Source: Alnus glutinosa
Taxonomy: Eukaryota > Streptophyta > Magnoliopsida > Fagales > Betulaceae
Assembly (NCBI RefSeq): GCF_958979055.1
Contig: NC_084888.1
Span: forward strand, 700,001 to 764,000
Direction: 5' to 3'
DNA length: 64,000 bases
The notes under the pieces are model-generated. The model was given only the letters and a program-made list of their open reading frames with translations. It was not told where the DNA came from and ran no database searches. Made by a program: the position numbers and the translations under genes. Positions 1 to 12,700 of the stretch are shown piece by piece. The stretch's first letter is position 1. Each line of letters starts with the position of its first letter.

Positions 1-1882
1 TTATTTCCGTGAGGGTCTACATTTTTAGTTTACTCCATCTTCAAGTGAAAATGCTTGCTAAGTAATTTTAAGCTGTTTAAAAATGTTTATTCATGATATG
101 TTCTGAATTGTGAAGAGCTTGGTTGTTCCTTGTTGATGGCGTTACAACCTTGGTTTTTTTAAGAAGGTGAATTTGAGTTTTGCTCGAGGACGAGTAAAGG
201 TTAAGTGTGGGGGAATTTGATGAGAATGTAAAATGTCGTATTTTTCCCCTTAATATTTAATCTCGTATACTTATTTAATGCCTAAATGTACTCATTATTC
301 TTATATTTTGATTTAGGATGCAAATTGAGGCATTAAATGCAAAACAAAGCTAATTGGACGATTTTTGGACAGATTTGACATCAGTTCATAATCTGGGCAT
401 AACTCTCTCATAAAAGCTCCGATTGAGATGATTCAAGATGTTGTGAAACGCCAAGAAAAAGATCTACAACTTTTATGTTTTGCGTTTTGAGAGATACCGG
501 ATGAATCAAGGTCGAAATCGAGCTTGAAGTTGACATTCTGATGTGGATCTGATGCGATTTATTTTAGGAAGTTTTCAGATATGGAAATTTATTTACTTTG
601 AGACTTTTCATAATCATCCAATCAATTCCAGCCAAGCCAAGCAATAAATACAAAGTCAAGCAAAAGGAAATAAAGAAGAGATTTGTGGGGACCACGCGGA
701 AGAAGACAACATGAAAGGAGCATCTCTTTCCATGACAAGGCAAATTGATTTTCTCTCCATACTTGGCTGATTTGTGGGGACTTGAACAAGGAAAAAATCG
801 ATAAAGCATATGGCAACAAAAGTCCCAATTGAAATCATCACCTTCCTAGTTATCCTAGCCTTTATTTTATGTTTAATATTTTCCTTAATTAGTAGATTTG
901 TGTATTGTTATTTTATGATAGTATTTACAATATCTTTCTTTAGGAGATTTCATAGGTTTCTAGCATATGGGATGAAACATGTATAAAAGGGGGGAACCAT
1001 TACACACACCACACAACTTCTAACACACATCTTCTATCTTCCATCTTCTCCCCTCTTCTCTAACTTCTTTGAGTCATGGCCCTGCGTGGCTAAACTATCA
1101 TAATTGGTCGAAGGAAACGGAAGCCTCGGAATCAATAAAACTGTGAGATCTAATTTGTTTTTATTGTTCGATTTATGCTTTGAGTATCGGATGTTCTTCT
1201 TTGCCTAATTCCATGATTATCTCGTTTAATTGCTAGGAGTACTACTAGTTTATTATTCGTTGCAATCTATTGCTAGGATGGATATCAAATCCGTAATTGT
1301 TTGATCCCTCCAATCTGTGAAGCAATTAAGATTTAATGATTTGCTGCTTCTCAGTGATTATTAAATCTTAGGAAGAACATCCGACGAAATTAAGTGCAAC
1401 CGCTTGTGCTTGTGTTGTTTCGCTTCATCGATCTCTCTAATTCTTAAGGCTGTTACTAGATTAAACCTATAGCGCTTGTCTTAGGTTGTTTAGTAGTTAG
1501 GGTTAATTAGAGCGCTTGTCTTCTAATTAACTACGACTAAGGAGAGATAGGAAAGTAGTTCCAACGGTGAATATTCAAGTATGAATTGATATATATTTGC
1601 ATCGATGATCAGTTGTAAAATTCCGACGGTGGAAGTTGATTTAGACCAATATTTTCTTACTTGATTAATATTTTAAATTGTTTATTTGTTAGTTTTCTTA
1701 AAATTATTTTCATACTCAAAACCCCCCATCCTTGTTCACGTAGCATAAAATCTGGCTAATTATTCTCCGTGGGATCGACCCTTACTTGCACTACTACATT
1801 TATATTTTTAGAAGTAAGGTTTTATTTTTGGGTGCTCGCGACAGCACGCCAAATTTTGTTTGACGTGCTGTCGCGAGCATCA
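1..1882 (+). mobile_element. 3' end of a Ty3/gypsy-type LTR retroelement (internal tail plus LTR)
   Basis: Positions 1-217 look like the non-coding tail of the internal region and end in a G-rich polypurine tract (about 203-216) next to a run typical of Athila/Tat elements, GCTCGAGGACGAG. The LTR starts with TGATG at 218 and ends with the inverted CATCA at 1878-1882, about 1.66 kb. A TATA box (TATAAAAGG, about 981) lies in its middle, followed by a CT-rich leader. No coding part of the element lies in the window; the rest would be to the left. It is a fossil fragment. The clade call rests on the polypurine-tract context and the LTR length. A solo LTR is unlikely because internal sequence precedes it. 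Confidence 0.75.
1833..1879. repeat. Perfect 16-bp inverted repeat at the LTR end
   Basis: The arms TGCTCGCGACAGCACG (1833-1848) and CGTGCTGTCGCGAGCA (1864-1879) are exact reverse complements around a 15-base AT-rich loop. The GC-rich stem sits just inside the LTR terminus in otherwise AT-rich sequence. It could be an RNA hairpin at the end of the LTR transcript or a structure used by the element. Confidence 0.85.
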
Positions 1883-3206
1883 ATTTACGTTTGATGGACT
1901 ATCATTAAACTCGTATGCAATGTGAAAGTTAGGCCATGAAAGCAAATGATATAAAAGAAATCCCCCTTTGGCCTTAGCCTTTTAATTATTGAAATTGTTT
2001 GTTTTTTATGCGTTCTGTTTTCTTTTTAATGCTTTTGAACTTCCCAATATGCATATCATTTTTAATTGCTGTACATAAGCACGCACTTATTTTATATCCA
2101 ACTTTTTTAATTCAACATTATGGCTTTTGAGATTCGGTCTTAATAGAAAATATAAAATTGAACAAAAATAAGAGAGTCAAATCTTACATAAAAAGAAAAG
2201 AAAAGAAAAGAATAAGCCACAATTGTCGTCCATCCCTCTATAGTGACATAGTCAATTGAATAAGCTACCAATACCATGCATGTTTTTTTGTTCTTTCATA
2301 TTTTATAAGGAAATGCTTAGTGTCTCGCATTTATTCTACTCCTATTTTATTTTTGTCTATGTAAACTAATAATATTATTAAAAAATTAGGGTCTTATTAC
2401 ACTATTTTTTTTATCTTTCACATTATTAGTCCATATAGATAAGAATGAGATAAAAGTGAGATGGAAGTAGGACACCAAGCATTTCCCTTCTCGTATTATA
2501 ATGGGTCAAAATGTTCACATTCACTCACAAATTTACTTTTATTTTAACAAAAAAACAAAAAAAAAACAAAAAAAACCTTTCTTTAATTTAAAGTATTTGC
2601 ATTCAATTTTTTTTATTTTAATTATTTACTTTTTCAATGCGACTAATCAAAATAATCCAAATATTATTTTGGCCAACAAAATGCAAATGCCCAAAACTCG
2701 TTCACATCATAGTTTGTTTTCTACTTTTAAGTCAAAGATGTTAATAAATAAATATTTCAAAACACATAAAATTGACCGTAACATAAAAACTAGAAACATC
2801 AAAACATTTTTTTTTTAAATTAAAAAAAAAAAAAAGAGAAAAAGTTACAATTTGTACGAGCAAAATTGAGCGAACAAATGAGACGGAAGGGAAGACAAAG
2901 GTTAAAGACATGCCCTGCATGTGCACAGAGCCCCAAAAAAGGGGGTAAATCAGACGACAAAATGGCGTCCCATACCTTCTCTCTCTCTCTCGGTTTCTTG
3001 TCCAAAATCTCCCAAAACACCTATATGCTTATCGTCATCGTCACCATCACCACCACCACCACCTGAAATTCCGTTTTTGCCCTCTGTGCATTTCAGCGGT
3101 ACGGCACCACCGATTCCCACAACAACCTCTACCAAATCTATGTATAGCAAAATCCCAATCCTAGGGTTTCTCTGTTCTGGAATGACACTCGGCGCCGGCT
3201 AAGGCA
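1883..3206. promoter_or_regulatory. Upstream region of the UBP16-like gene
   Basis: AT-rich, no coding potential. From about 2830 the base composition turns GC-richer, with a CT-rich stretch (2972-2990) and an imperfect CAC/ATC repeat (3036-3062) that look like the 5' untranslated leader. No convincing TATA box was picked out. The long homopolymer and AAAAG repeats (2190-2215, 2548-2575, 2807-2835) are simple sequence. Confidence 0.5.
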
Positions 3207-6200
3207 ATGCTGGTTCCCGGAGTGCTAGGGTTTGAGAGCATCGTCTTGGCCCTCGTTTGTGTTGTTTGGCTCGTGATTCGCCACAAGTGGAGGGATGAGG
3301 CGGCGAAGAAGGAGGAGATCATGAGGCTGGTGGCTATTGCATCCCAGGAGACCGCCATGGCCGAGGTCGAAGCCACCGTCGAGTACACGTCCATGCCGGT
3401 CGTGCGGCGGTTCCAGTGCGCTGTCTGCTACAATCCCACCACCCGGCGTTGCTCACAGTGCAAGGCCGTTCGATACTGGTGAGTGGAGGTCTTTGTTTTT
3501 CGTAATTGGATTTATTTTTTGGGGGATTTAGAACTCTCACACGTTGAAGCAATTGAATTTTGAGGGTTGGTTGTAGAAAGTTTTGGGAAATCTCAATGCT
3601 TCCAAGTTTTGGTTAGGGTGTGTGATGTTTGTATTTCATGTTTTGATTGTCAAAGTGATTACTTGAGCTTATGATTCTGTTTTCTGATTCAGCAAAAGAA
3701 AAAAAGATTATGCGAATGAAGGCTTAGAAATCGGAATATTACTATTAGTAACGCCAGAATCTGAATTTTTTGAATTATTATTAGATAAAGATCTTCTCTA
3801 TTTTTTGAACCATGGAAGATATCCCTGCAATAGTGCTGGTACGTGTGGAGGAGATGCTTACTGTCTAAGAACGAGGGAATTTTGGACTGGGTGGAATAGA
3901 TCGAAGTGAAGAGCACTCTCTTTTCTTTTCATCTCATACATAATTTCTCTTCTTCCTCTGGGTGTTTATTAACAGTATTGTTTAACTGGTGCTTAGAGGG
4001 ATAATATCCTCCAGAGATTGAATTGCCGGTGCTTGGAGAGCAAACTTCACTTCTGTTTAGACTTTAGACATTCATCTCCTGATTACCATGATTTTGAAGA
4101 GTCCTCCTTTTAGGGTGAGCTTGGGGCTTATGCCTCTATCAGCTCCATCTACTTATCTCCTTCACTTACTTGGCAAAAATATTACTACGGGGTTGACTTT
4201 GACGCTGACATTATGCTCTTCAACCTGGTTTCCCTCTAATATTTTCTGCTAGACCAACATATTTTCCTGGAGAACCTGTAAATACTGCTGCTATGGAAAA
4301 AGGTGTGACAAGAAATGGCTAGGGAGATTTTGATGAATTCTAGAAGTTGGTTCTTACTGAGTAGAACATGGGTCATCCAAAGCTTTATATTTCTAAGAAA
4401 ATTAACATAAGAGCTTTGAAGAAAGAAACCAAATTCTATTATTTGGATTGAGAAATTAGAAATATATCAATTAAGTGAAACTAAGGAAACAGAATTGATA
4501 ATTGAACAGTTCACGAATCATCCCTTCTCTTGTGCTCGTGGGGGGGTTGGGGAGGGGGGGGGGGGGGGAGATTTTAATCATGTTCTGAAACAAAGGAGGC
4601 ATATTTTAACTTGTTTGATGTGCCATCTTGTTGCCTACACATTTTTATTTGATATTTTCCTTTATTCACCTTCTTTGCCTTATCGTTCTCCTCGTCATCT
4701 TATGTAGAAGGAAGTGTATGTGAGGATATGAAGGGCCTAATGGGACGTGGGGCATGTTTAGATATTTATAGAAGAAAAGAACCAGTATGTTGCAAGTAAT
4801 TTTCAACAAAGTTTGTACATGATGGTGCTGTTAAGAGATGGAAGTTGCATAGCCAAGGATATACTTTGATGCAAAGAGTTGTTTAGTTTGAAACTGTCCT
4901 CTCTTCAATTGGACTTGAAGTTTGTAGTTTGTATAATGAGACATGTTTTCTAACTGTTTTAAGTACTTCTAAAAACAGAACAAAATTGGAGTAAGGGTCA
5001 AGCATGTAAATACAAACTCTTTATGGGGCTAGACCAGTCTCCAATAACATAGTTTGATGTGTTAAGTGATAAATTGACAGGGATCAGATACAAGTAGAAG
5101 CTAGTAGATTGTTCTTTTTCATAATACCTTGTCAGACTCATATGTTGAGAATATAGTGATGACTTGGAATGATATCAAGTGAAATCTATAAGGTCTATTT
5201 TATTAAGAAGTGACTGTATCTTTATAAAAGAGACATGCCATTCAAAACTGAGTATAGATTTTGTTTGCTCCTTGCTTCACCCAAAAAGAAAAAGAATTGA
5301 CATTGTTTTTTTTCTTCTATATTTTTGTAGTTTAACAATTTAGTAACACTAAAAATTTAGTAGTTTTATATTGAAATGTACTTGTCATTGTTTAAGAGTT
5401 TAATTTATATGGCCGATCTAGCAGATCCATAACAAAAATGACTTGAAATGTAAAAGTTGCACTTTACTTCAATCACACACGCTCATGCACTTTGTGCTTC
5501 ATGCCTAGTCTTTAGCATACGTTCTTGCATAGAATTCAAATAATTTTCATATGGTTTGCCGATTGAAATTGGCTGGGATATACTTTTGATGTTCTTAGGC
5601 AAACATAGTTGGTAATAACTCCATACATGTTGTTGGTCAACCTAATTTCATCTCTATACCAACTATGCCGGTTCACGCTCATAATTACACTCGTACTAAG
5701 TTTCTCTTTGATGCTGCCTACTTCTGGAAATCGGCATGGGGATTAATAGTGTCTTGCATCTCAGTTGTTATATGCTATTTTATGTACTGATTCACTTTAT
5801 GATTTGTTTTTACCCAGGATCAAATTCCTATACTTTTTTTCTTTTTTTTTCTCGTGTTCTACTTATAAAAAAAATTCCTATACTTTTCTGTTGATTTTCC
5901 TATGATGAATGGGCTTCTGACAGTTGAATGAAATTTTTTACAAAGAGGAATAGGATCATATAGATTAACTAAAGAAATAATTCCTCATGCTGTTCTTTGA
6001 TCATGATATTGTCAGAAGATGGCTTGAAAAATTTATTTAACCAGTTGCATTTCAGCTGTTGGATGCATATTGATGGTGTATTCGAACTTCCTAGTTTAGT
6101 TCCTTGTTTATTTAAAAAAAAAAGGAAAGCTGTGCTTTGGGATTACATGGACTCCTTATTGAATGCCTGCACTATCTGCTTTTTGATGTGCCCACTGGCA

Positions 6201-8540
6201 GTCATTTTCTCCTTTTTATGGCTGTTTTTATTTTTTTATTTTGTTAAAGCGATGATGGGGATTCACTTTTATTTTATTATTTTTTTGTGTAGTTCTGGCA
6301 AGTGCCAGATTATGCACTGGAGACAAGGTCACAAAGATGAATGTTGTCTTTCAATTGCTTCCATGCAGTTTCAAGATAATAGTGACTTCAGTGGGAAAGC
6401 AATTTTGGAAAAAGAGTCAGAAATTTTCGGTAATAATTTTGGGATAGGAGAAACTGAATTTTTTTCTAAAGCTTCACTGATGATGGATGGTGATAATATT
6501 ATCCGGTCTTGTGCAGATACCGAAGGACTGCATAATGGTTTTGCATCTTCTGGTGCCTCATTTTCTGCTGGTTTCTCCCCATCTTGTGTTGGAGGTAACA
6601 CATCTGTCGATATTTCTTCCAATCAGGTCATTAGGTCCAGCACTGTTGACAGATCAGAGAAACCCCTTTCTGATGGTGTTGCCCCTGATATGCTTGGAAC
6701 AACCGCTAGCTTTAGTGAGACAGAACTAACCATGCCGCCACCCATTGGGTCTACTAATTTGGTAAATTCTGTAGGTCATAATTCTTGTGCTAATATATCA
6801 AATAAGGTGAAATCTGGTCATATTGATGAAGTGGTTGACTTCAAATCTCAATTTTCTAAAGCCAAGCCGGTCTTAATTGATAATGTGAAGCCAGCAAATA
6901 TGGGCAATAGTAAGCCCACCAGAGGGTCCGCTTTAGGAGGAAAGTTAGTTGCAGATGCCTCCAGGTTTAGGCACTCGCCGTCCTTGAGTTGTTCAGGGTC
7001 AGATTCTGTAGGTGATGAAGTGGAAGATGATTCTGAGTCATCTAAGTGCAAAGAAGTCAGGTCTTTGTCTTGTAATGCTTCTAGTGATCGTCCATCTTCA
7101 GCTACTGGAGGGCATTTGGTTTCCAATTCCAAGTCTGCAAAAATTGATGGTTTTCATGCCTTACCTACGAAAGTTAGTAGTGCTCCAAGCTTGCCACAAG
7201 ATATTCGTAATGGCTTGAAAAAATCAGTGCGGAAAGTTGTACAGCAGTTTAGGGCCCCAAAAGAGTCAAAACTCAATTTGTCAGGTCGTGGGAATGAAAT
7301 GGATGGAAAGAACAATTGCAAGGTTATTTTACAAAATATGATATGTTTATTCTTGATAACTTCATTATTTTCTTTGTGGTATTCTTTGTATTGATTTTTC
7401 CCCATAATTTGCTTCTGTTTTGACAGATAGTCTTTCCATACGAACAGTTCATGAAACTTTACTGTTGTGATAAGGTGGAACTATGTCCATTTGGTCTTAC
7501 AAATTGTGGGAACAGGTGATGTCGTTTTCTTCAGCTTCTTACCTATCGGCATATAAACTAATATTTAATATGCGATATAAACTGTAAGCAGCCATGTTGT
7601 TATTTACTGCAACTAGTGTAACTATGGCAATTTGAATTGTTAGATTGCTAGAATTACGCATATGGTTTTTGATTCAGTATTTCCTATTGCATCATTGGAA
7701 GGACAAGTCTTTCTTGTATGGTGTGTGATTGGCTTTTTCATCTCTCTCTCTCTCTTTATATATAGATATATCTGTTTGTGTATGCGTTTTTCTTTTTAAA
7801 ATGCTATCATACTTCCCGCATCACCCATATCTCCTTAGTTTGAACTTTTACCAGTAATATTTAATTACAAGGAAAGAGAACACAGCAAGAAGCTGAATCC
7901 TGTATCTGTAATATGATGAACTAAGCTTTTAGTTTGATTATTGCCTCTAGGGCTCCTCGTGAATCTATGTTGTACTTTTTATTTTTTTTGTTGTACTATT
8001 AATATTATCATCATTTGAATAGAGGTATCCAGTCTACTACAAAACAGGGGAGCTCTATAAGAAGCTATGATAATATTTGGATGCTCTCACTTGCGCAGAC
8101 CCTTTTTTTTGGTTTCATGTCAGCTTGCTCTCTGTCTCTTCCTCTCTCCCTCCAAAATTCTCATCAATTTTCTTGGTAAATTATTTTATTTTCCTCAGGG
8201 ATTTATTATTATTATTATTATTTTTTTAATATAGCTCAGAGTGAAAAGGGTGAGGCAGAGGTGAACTAGATGTTTTAGTCTTTAGCCTAAGGTGTAAGTA
8301 TCATAATTTCGCGCAAGCTGTAGGTTGTAAGTAGATTCTGGAGACACTAAAACAGCAGTTATATTAAAGCGAAAATAATCACTAGCGCTAAAACAACAGA
8401 ATGGTGAAGAAGACTATCTAATTTTCCGTATATATTCTCTCACACCTGCTACCGCTGGTCATTCCGCAATGTCTCATTTCTGGAGTTTGATGCTGTCATT
8501 TTCTGTTTTATGTATTGTGTAAGAAGATCACAGAAGCATG

Positions 8541-8573
<33 letters not shown>

Positions 8574-10845
8574 AATAAGCTTTGCTGGTCTGAATGAGTT
8601 TTTTTTTTGGTCAAATTTATTCTTTTCTATTTTTGCTAATAATAAACTTTTTTTTTTTTTTTGGTGGAATTTTTGCAGCTGTTATGCTAATGCTGTGCTC
8701 CAGTGCCTGGCATTTACTCGGCCTCTTGCTACTTACCTTCTTCACGGGCTTCATTCTAAATCATGCAAGTTTCTCTACATGATTCCTCTTTGGGCTTATG
8801 ACTTGTTCAGTTATTATGATGGCTTATGATTCCTCTTCATGATGGCTTTCTCATTTTATGATGTTCGTCTCTTTTCCCAGGCCGAAAGAAGGGGTGGTGT
8901 TTTATTTGTGAGTTTGAATGTCTTATTCAGAACGCGAGGGAAGGCTATTCCCCATTGTCTCCCATTGGGATACTATCCAAAATACATAAAATTGGAAGTA
9001 ATCTTGGTCATGGGAGGGAAGAAGATGCCCATGAATTTTTGAGGTGAGTCATCTGAAAATTTGACCAGTTGAATTTATTATGTTTCGTGTAAGATTCTAT
9101 CTTCTTCTTTTGCCTCCTCAAATGTGTATCACATGATCAGCTACTAAGATGGCAGGTATGCTGTTGATACAATGCAATCTGTTTGCCTCAAAGAAGTTGG
9201 GACTGGCGTTCCATTGGCAGAAGAAACAACCCTAGTAGGCCTAACTTTTGGGGGTTACCTTCGATCTAAGGTTGTTCCTTATTTTGATTTTTCACATAGG
9301 TTCATGTACACAAATAATTGATTGTTTTGTACTATAGTAGAAGTATTAGGCGTTGATAATAATTTTTTGTTTTGACTGGGATCCTCAGATAAGGTGCATG
9401 AAGTGCCTTGGCAAATCTGAACGATATGAGAGAATGATGGATCTTACTGTTGAGATAGATGGGAACATTGGAACTCTTGAAGAGGCTCTTACGCAATTTA
9501 CAGCTACTGAAACCTTGGACCGAGATAACAAGTACTATTGTGGCAGGTTGGGTTCATTTGCTCATTTAGACCAAATGCTCAGTTCTTTCATTTTTCTCTT
9601 ATCAAGATAACTTTGGTATTGCCTTCTGCTAAGTACATGCGTACTTGATTATGCTTTAACACAATGCTCAGTACACTCATTTTTCTTGTAACGAGAAAAC
9701 TCCTGTATTGCCTTCTTTGCCTTTTTAGACATCTATTTTCCATGCCCGACACCAAGATTGTGGTCCGCACCTGTGGTTTTATAAATCCTTTCTATTAATT
9801 TTTTTTCCCTTCTGTTTTTTCGGTTGTTTCTTGGGTTGGGGGGTTGAAGGCATAGGAATGAGGAACCTGTTTTTTGCGCTAGATGGTTAGACATCTTAAT
9901 TTTGCGTCTGTCGAAAACCTTTGTTTAATTTTTTGTTACCGAGGCATTTTACAAGCCCATGGGTTGTTTTCCTTTCAGTCCATATTACTGGTTACTTCTG
10001 GCATGTGCTTCGCTGCTAAGATTGGTTTGAATAAGCTATGTATTGTGAAGCCTGCTCTGTGTACCGTACTGATGTTAGTTGAGAACACTGCAGGGCTCCT
10101 GTAACTATTGCAAGTTTTGAACTCGAGACCTGGAACTACTCAGACAACTGACCCAAACTCACTGTTTACTGTTTCTGCATTTTCATGTATCGCAAACTCT
10201 TAGCTTTTCATTTTGAGTTGTGAAGAGCGAAGCTTAGAGATGTGTTGGTTATTTGAACCATCTTTATAATTGTTTTGAGCTTTCATCTATTTTCTGGTTG
10301 AAATCCTCTGATCATGTGGCTTATTTTCTCTATAATTTCATCCCCTACTTCTTATTGGTTTTTTCTAGGTGTAAAACTTATGAGAAAGCGAAAAAGAAGT
10401 TGACAATACTAGAGTCACCAAATATTTTAACGATTGTGTTGAAGCGATTTCAGGTATGTCTGTGATATCAATTTGTTTTTTTTGAGCACTTCATGCTATT
10501 CTCAATTCTAATCCTTTTGCTACAATTGCTTGCAGTCTGGGAACTTTGAGAAGTTAAACAAATCAATTCAGTTTCCTGTGGTTCTCGACATGGCCCCATA
10601 TATAAGTGGAGTCGGTGATAAATCTCCTTCGTACAGTCTTTATGCGGTGGTGGTTCATTTGGATAGCATGAATGCTTCATTTTCAGGTCATTACGTGTGT
10701 TATGTGAAGAATTTCAATGGGGAGTGGTTCAGGATAGATGATAGCACAGTAAGTTCTTGTTTACTTTTGATATCTGTGGAGATATTGTTGAGTTGGGCTC
10801 CTGGCTTTCTTCCATGTACTTTTCTTTCTCTATTTCTTTTCCTTT

Positions 10846-10908
<63 letters not shown>

Positions 10909-12111
10909 AATCTTCTTCTTTTGATTTGGAAAACAAGCTTCTTCAAGTTTATTGTCAACGGTTTATCAGACTCTTGTGGATGTTTACTGCCAAAAGCTTC
11001 TTACATCATGGAGATTTAAAAAAGCAAACTTATTACTATGTCTTGAATTGAAATCTTTGTAGCCGAAGTTTATTCGATATTATACAAGTTTAATTTTGTT
11101 TGCCATCTTGCATATCGTCCTTTTGGATGGACCTTTCTAGAGAATAGTGCATCCGTGGGTTTTTGTGTTTTTGTGTTTACTTTACGTGGATCTACTCTTG
11201 AAACATGTGATCTACTGCTAGCTTGCAGAAGTTTGCATTTACTTGTGCATCTACAATACTCTGCTTGAGTTGTATTCTCAGATTTCAGAGCTGATTGGTG
11301 GGACCCATTTTTTGTGTAGGTAGAACCTGTGGAATTGGAGAGGGTCTTGTTAGAAAGGGCGTACATGCTCCTTTACGCTAGGTATGCGCCTATGGAGCTG
11401 AGCTTGCATATTCTGATTTTCAATGTTACTTTTGGAATAAACGTAAATTTTATGAATTTTGTTATTTCTATTACTAGGCACTATCCACGAGCCCCAGCTT
11501 TCATCAGGAACAATGTGGTGTCTCATGGCGGACGGTCAAAGAAAAGGAACTTGGAAGCTGTTCCTTCAAGTATTTCTACATCCAAGACAGAGTCTAATGC
11601 TGTGGGAGCACATCAGAAGCTTGGAAGACACAACAATCAATCGTTCCATCCAGACAATTGGAGATTCCATTCAATGCAAAGAGTTGCTGCAGTGGATTCA
11701 TCAAGTGAGAGTTCTTCCCTTTTCAGCAGCTCAGATGCAAGTTCTTGCAGCACCGCGAGCATCAAGGACTCTGCCAGCACAGGAGACTTGTCTGATTACA
11801 TATTTGGTGAAGTGCGACCCGGTTGGTACAGCCATTATGGGCTTTCATCAGACTCAATCTCATCTTCCTCCTATGGAAACTTGGATGCAGATTCAGAAGT
11901 GGAAAACAACAATGGCTGGGCAGAGGATTTGGATGGGGATGGAAACTCTGCAATTTTGTATACTGACACAACTAGACACCATAGAAAGTCTAGTTGCCAG
12001 TTCGGTAGTAGTAGTAGTTATAGTAGTAGGGACACTTACTTCGAGCAATTTGGCTATGCTAACCCATCTGTTGTAAATTCTGGTGTATCATTAAGAAGAC
12101 CCAAGTGGTGA
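3207..12111 (+). CDS. UBP16: Ubiquitin carboxyl-terminal hydrolase, UBP15/16 type (11 exons)
   Basis: Spliced exons: 3207-3478, 6293-7322, 7427-7515, 8679-8764, 8881-9043, 9156-9270, 9389-9546, 10369-10453, 10536-10748, 11320-11381, 11478-12111. They sum to 2907 nt, an open frame of 968 residues, close to the roughly 920-1010 of Arabidopsis UBP15/16. In order: an N-terminal hydrophobic segment (about 9-25, likely membrane anchor), a MYND zinc finger split between exons 1 and 2 (about 72-109; CAVC, CSQC, RYC, GKC and H/C ligands), a low-complexity serine-rich linker, then the USP catalytic core. The Cys box is [18 protein letters not shown] (catalytic Cys about 465); the His box is FSGHYVCYV (His about 718), followed by WFRIDDS. 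The product should remove ubiquitin from substrates; Arabidopsis relatives act in organ size and salt tolerance. Serine-rich C-tail. Intron 4 has a GC donor. UBP15 versus UBP16 is not settled. Confidence 0.95.
4541..4569 (+). repeat. G-rich tract in UBP16 intron 1
   Basis: A run of G blocks, ending in an uninterrupted G run of about 15, lies on the sense strand of the 2.8-kb first intron (3479-6292). It has the form of a potential RNA or DNA quadruplex. The rest of intron 1 holds only AT-rich sequence with T runs. Confidence 0.7.
8541..8568 (+). repeat. CT microsatellite in UBP16 intron 3
   Basis: An uninterrupted CT dinucleotide run sits about 110 bases before the exon 4 acceptor and may work as part of a long pyrimidine tract. 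Confidence 0.9.
10850..10904. repeat. TA microsatellite in UBP16 intron 9
   Basis: About 55 bases of pure TA repeat, a likely length-polymorphic site, self-complementary. Confidence 0.95.
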
Positions 12112-12700
12112 TAGATCAGCTCAAACGTTTTATTGAGGTTTGAGTTGAGATCAAAGTAAGCTTGTATTTATGTTATATGAAAAAAAAAAGAAAAATTTCA
12201 TCGTCAATTCTTTTACCCCCCCCCCCCCCGAATATCTGTCTTCCAGGTGTTGATGCTTGTGACATTTGCTTTTCCGCTAGAGACTATTAAAATGATGTGT
12301 TCAAAATATATGTAATAACATTTTTAATTTTTAGATGCATTTAAATAGTTCACGTTTTCACATGCATTTTAGCATTTTATACTGAATTGAAAAACAAAAT
12401 TTATTTCAAAATGCGATTTAAAAATTGTAAATTCGAACAAATCTTTTTAAATCACAATTTTTATTTTTTTAAAACGCACTTTTAAATCATATATTTGGTA
12501 ATTTGATTTATAAACCATATTTTTTTAATTTGATTTAAAATTTCAGTTTTGGTAGGAGCGCATTCAGCAGTGTCAATTGTCAAACTTGGAAACGCTTTTT
12601 CCGGAACGACGGCGTCCGGATTTGCTCGCATACGGTAGCAACGCCGTGAAAGTGGTGGGTCGCCCCTAGTCCCAAGTAAATAGGCTTGAAACGCAGCCAA
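12112..12700. other. UBP16 3' end and spacer before the IMPACT-family gene
   Basis: Holds the UBP16 3' untranslated region, a run of 14 C (12216-12229), an AT-rich block, and from about 12550 a GC-richer stretch that is probably promoter and leader of the next gene, which lies in the same direction. The spacer is only 589 bases. Confidence 0.6.

Noticed and set aside
3161-3394. Minus-strand frame over UBP16 exon 1
   Set aside because: Shadow of a GC-rich exon on the opposite strand; the plus-strand reading gives the MYND half and correct splice joins.
5997-6292. Possible N-terminal extension of the second UBP16 exon
   Set aside because: Hydrophobic, low-complexity intron translation; the MYND finger is only completed by joining 3478 to 6293.
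12686-12700. Extension of the IMPACT-family protein upstream of 12701
   Set aside because: It would need a TTG start; the ATG at 12701 is in frame and sufficient.
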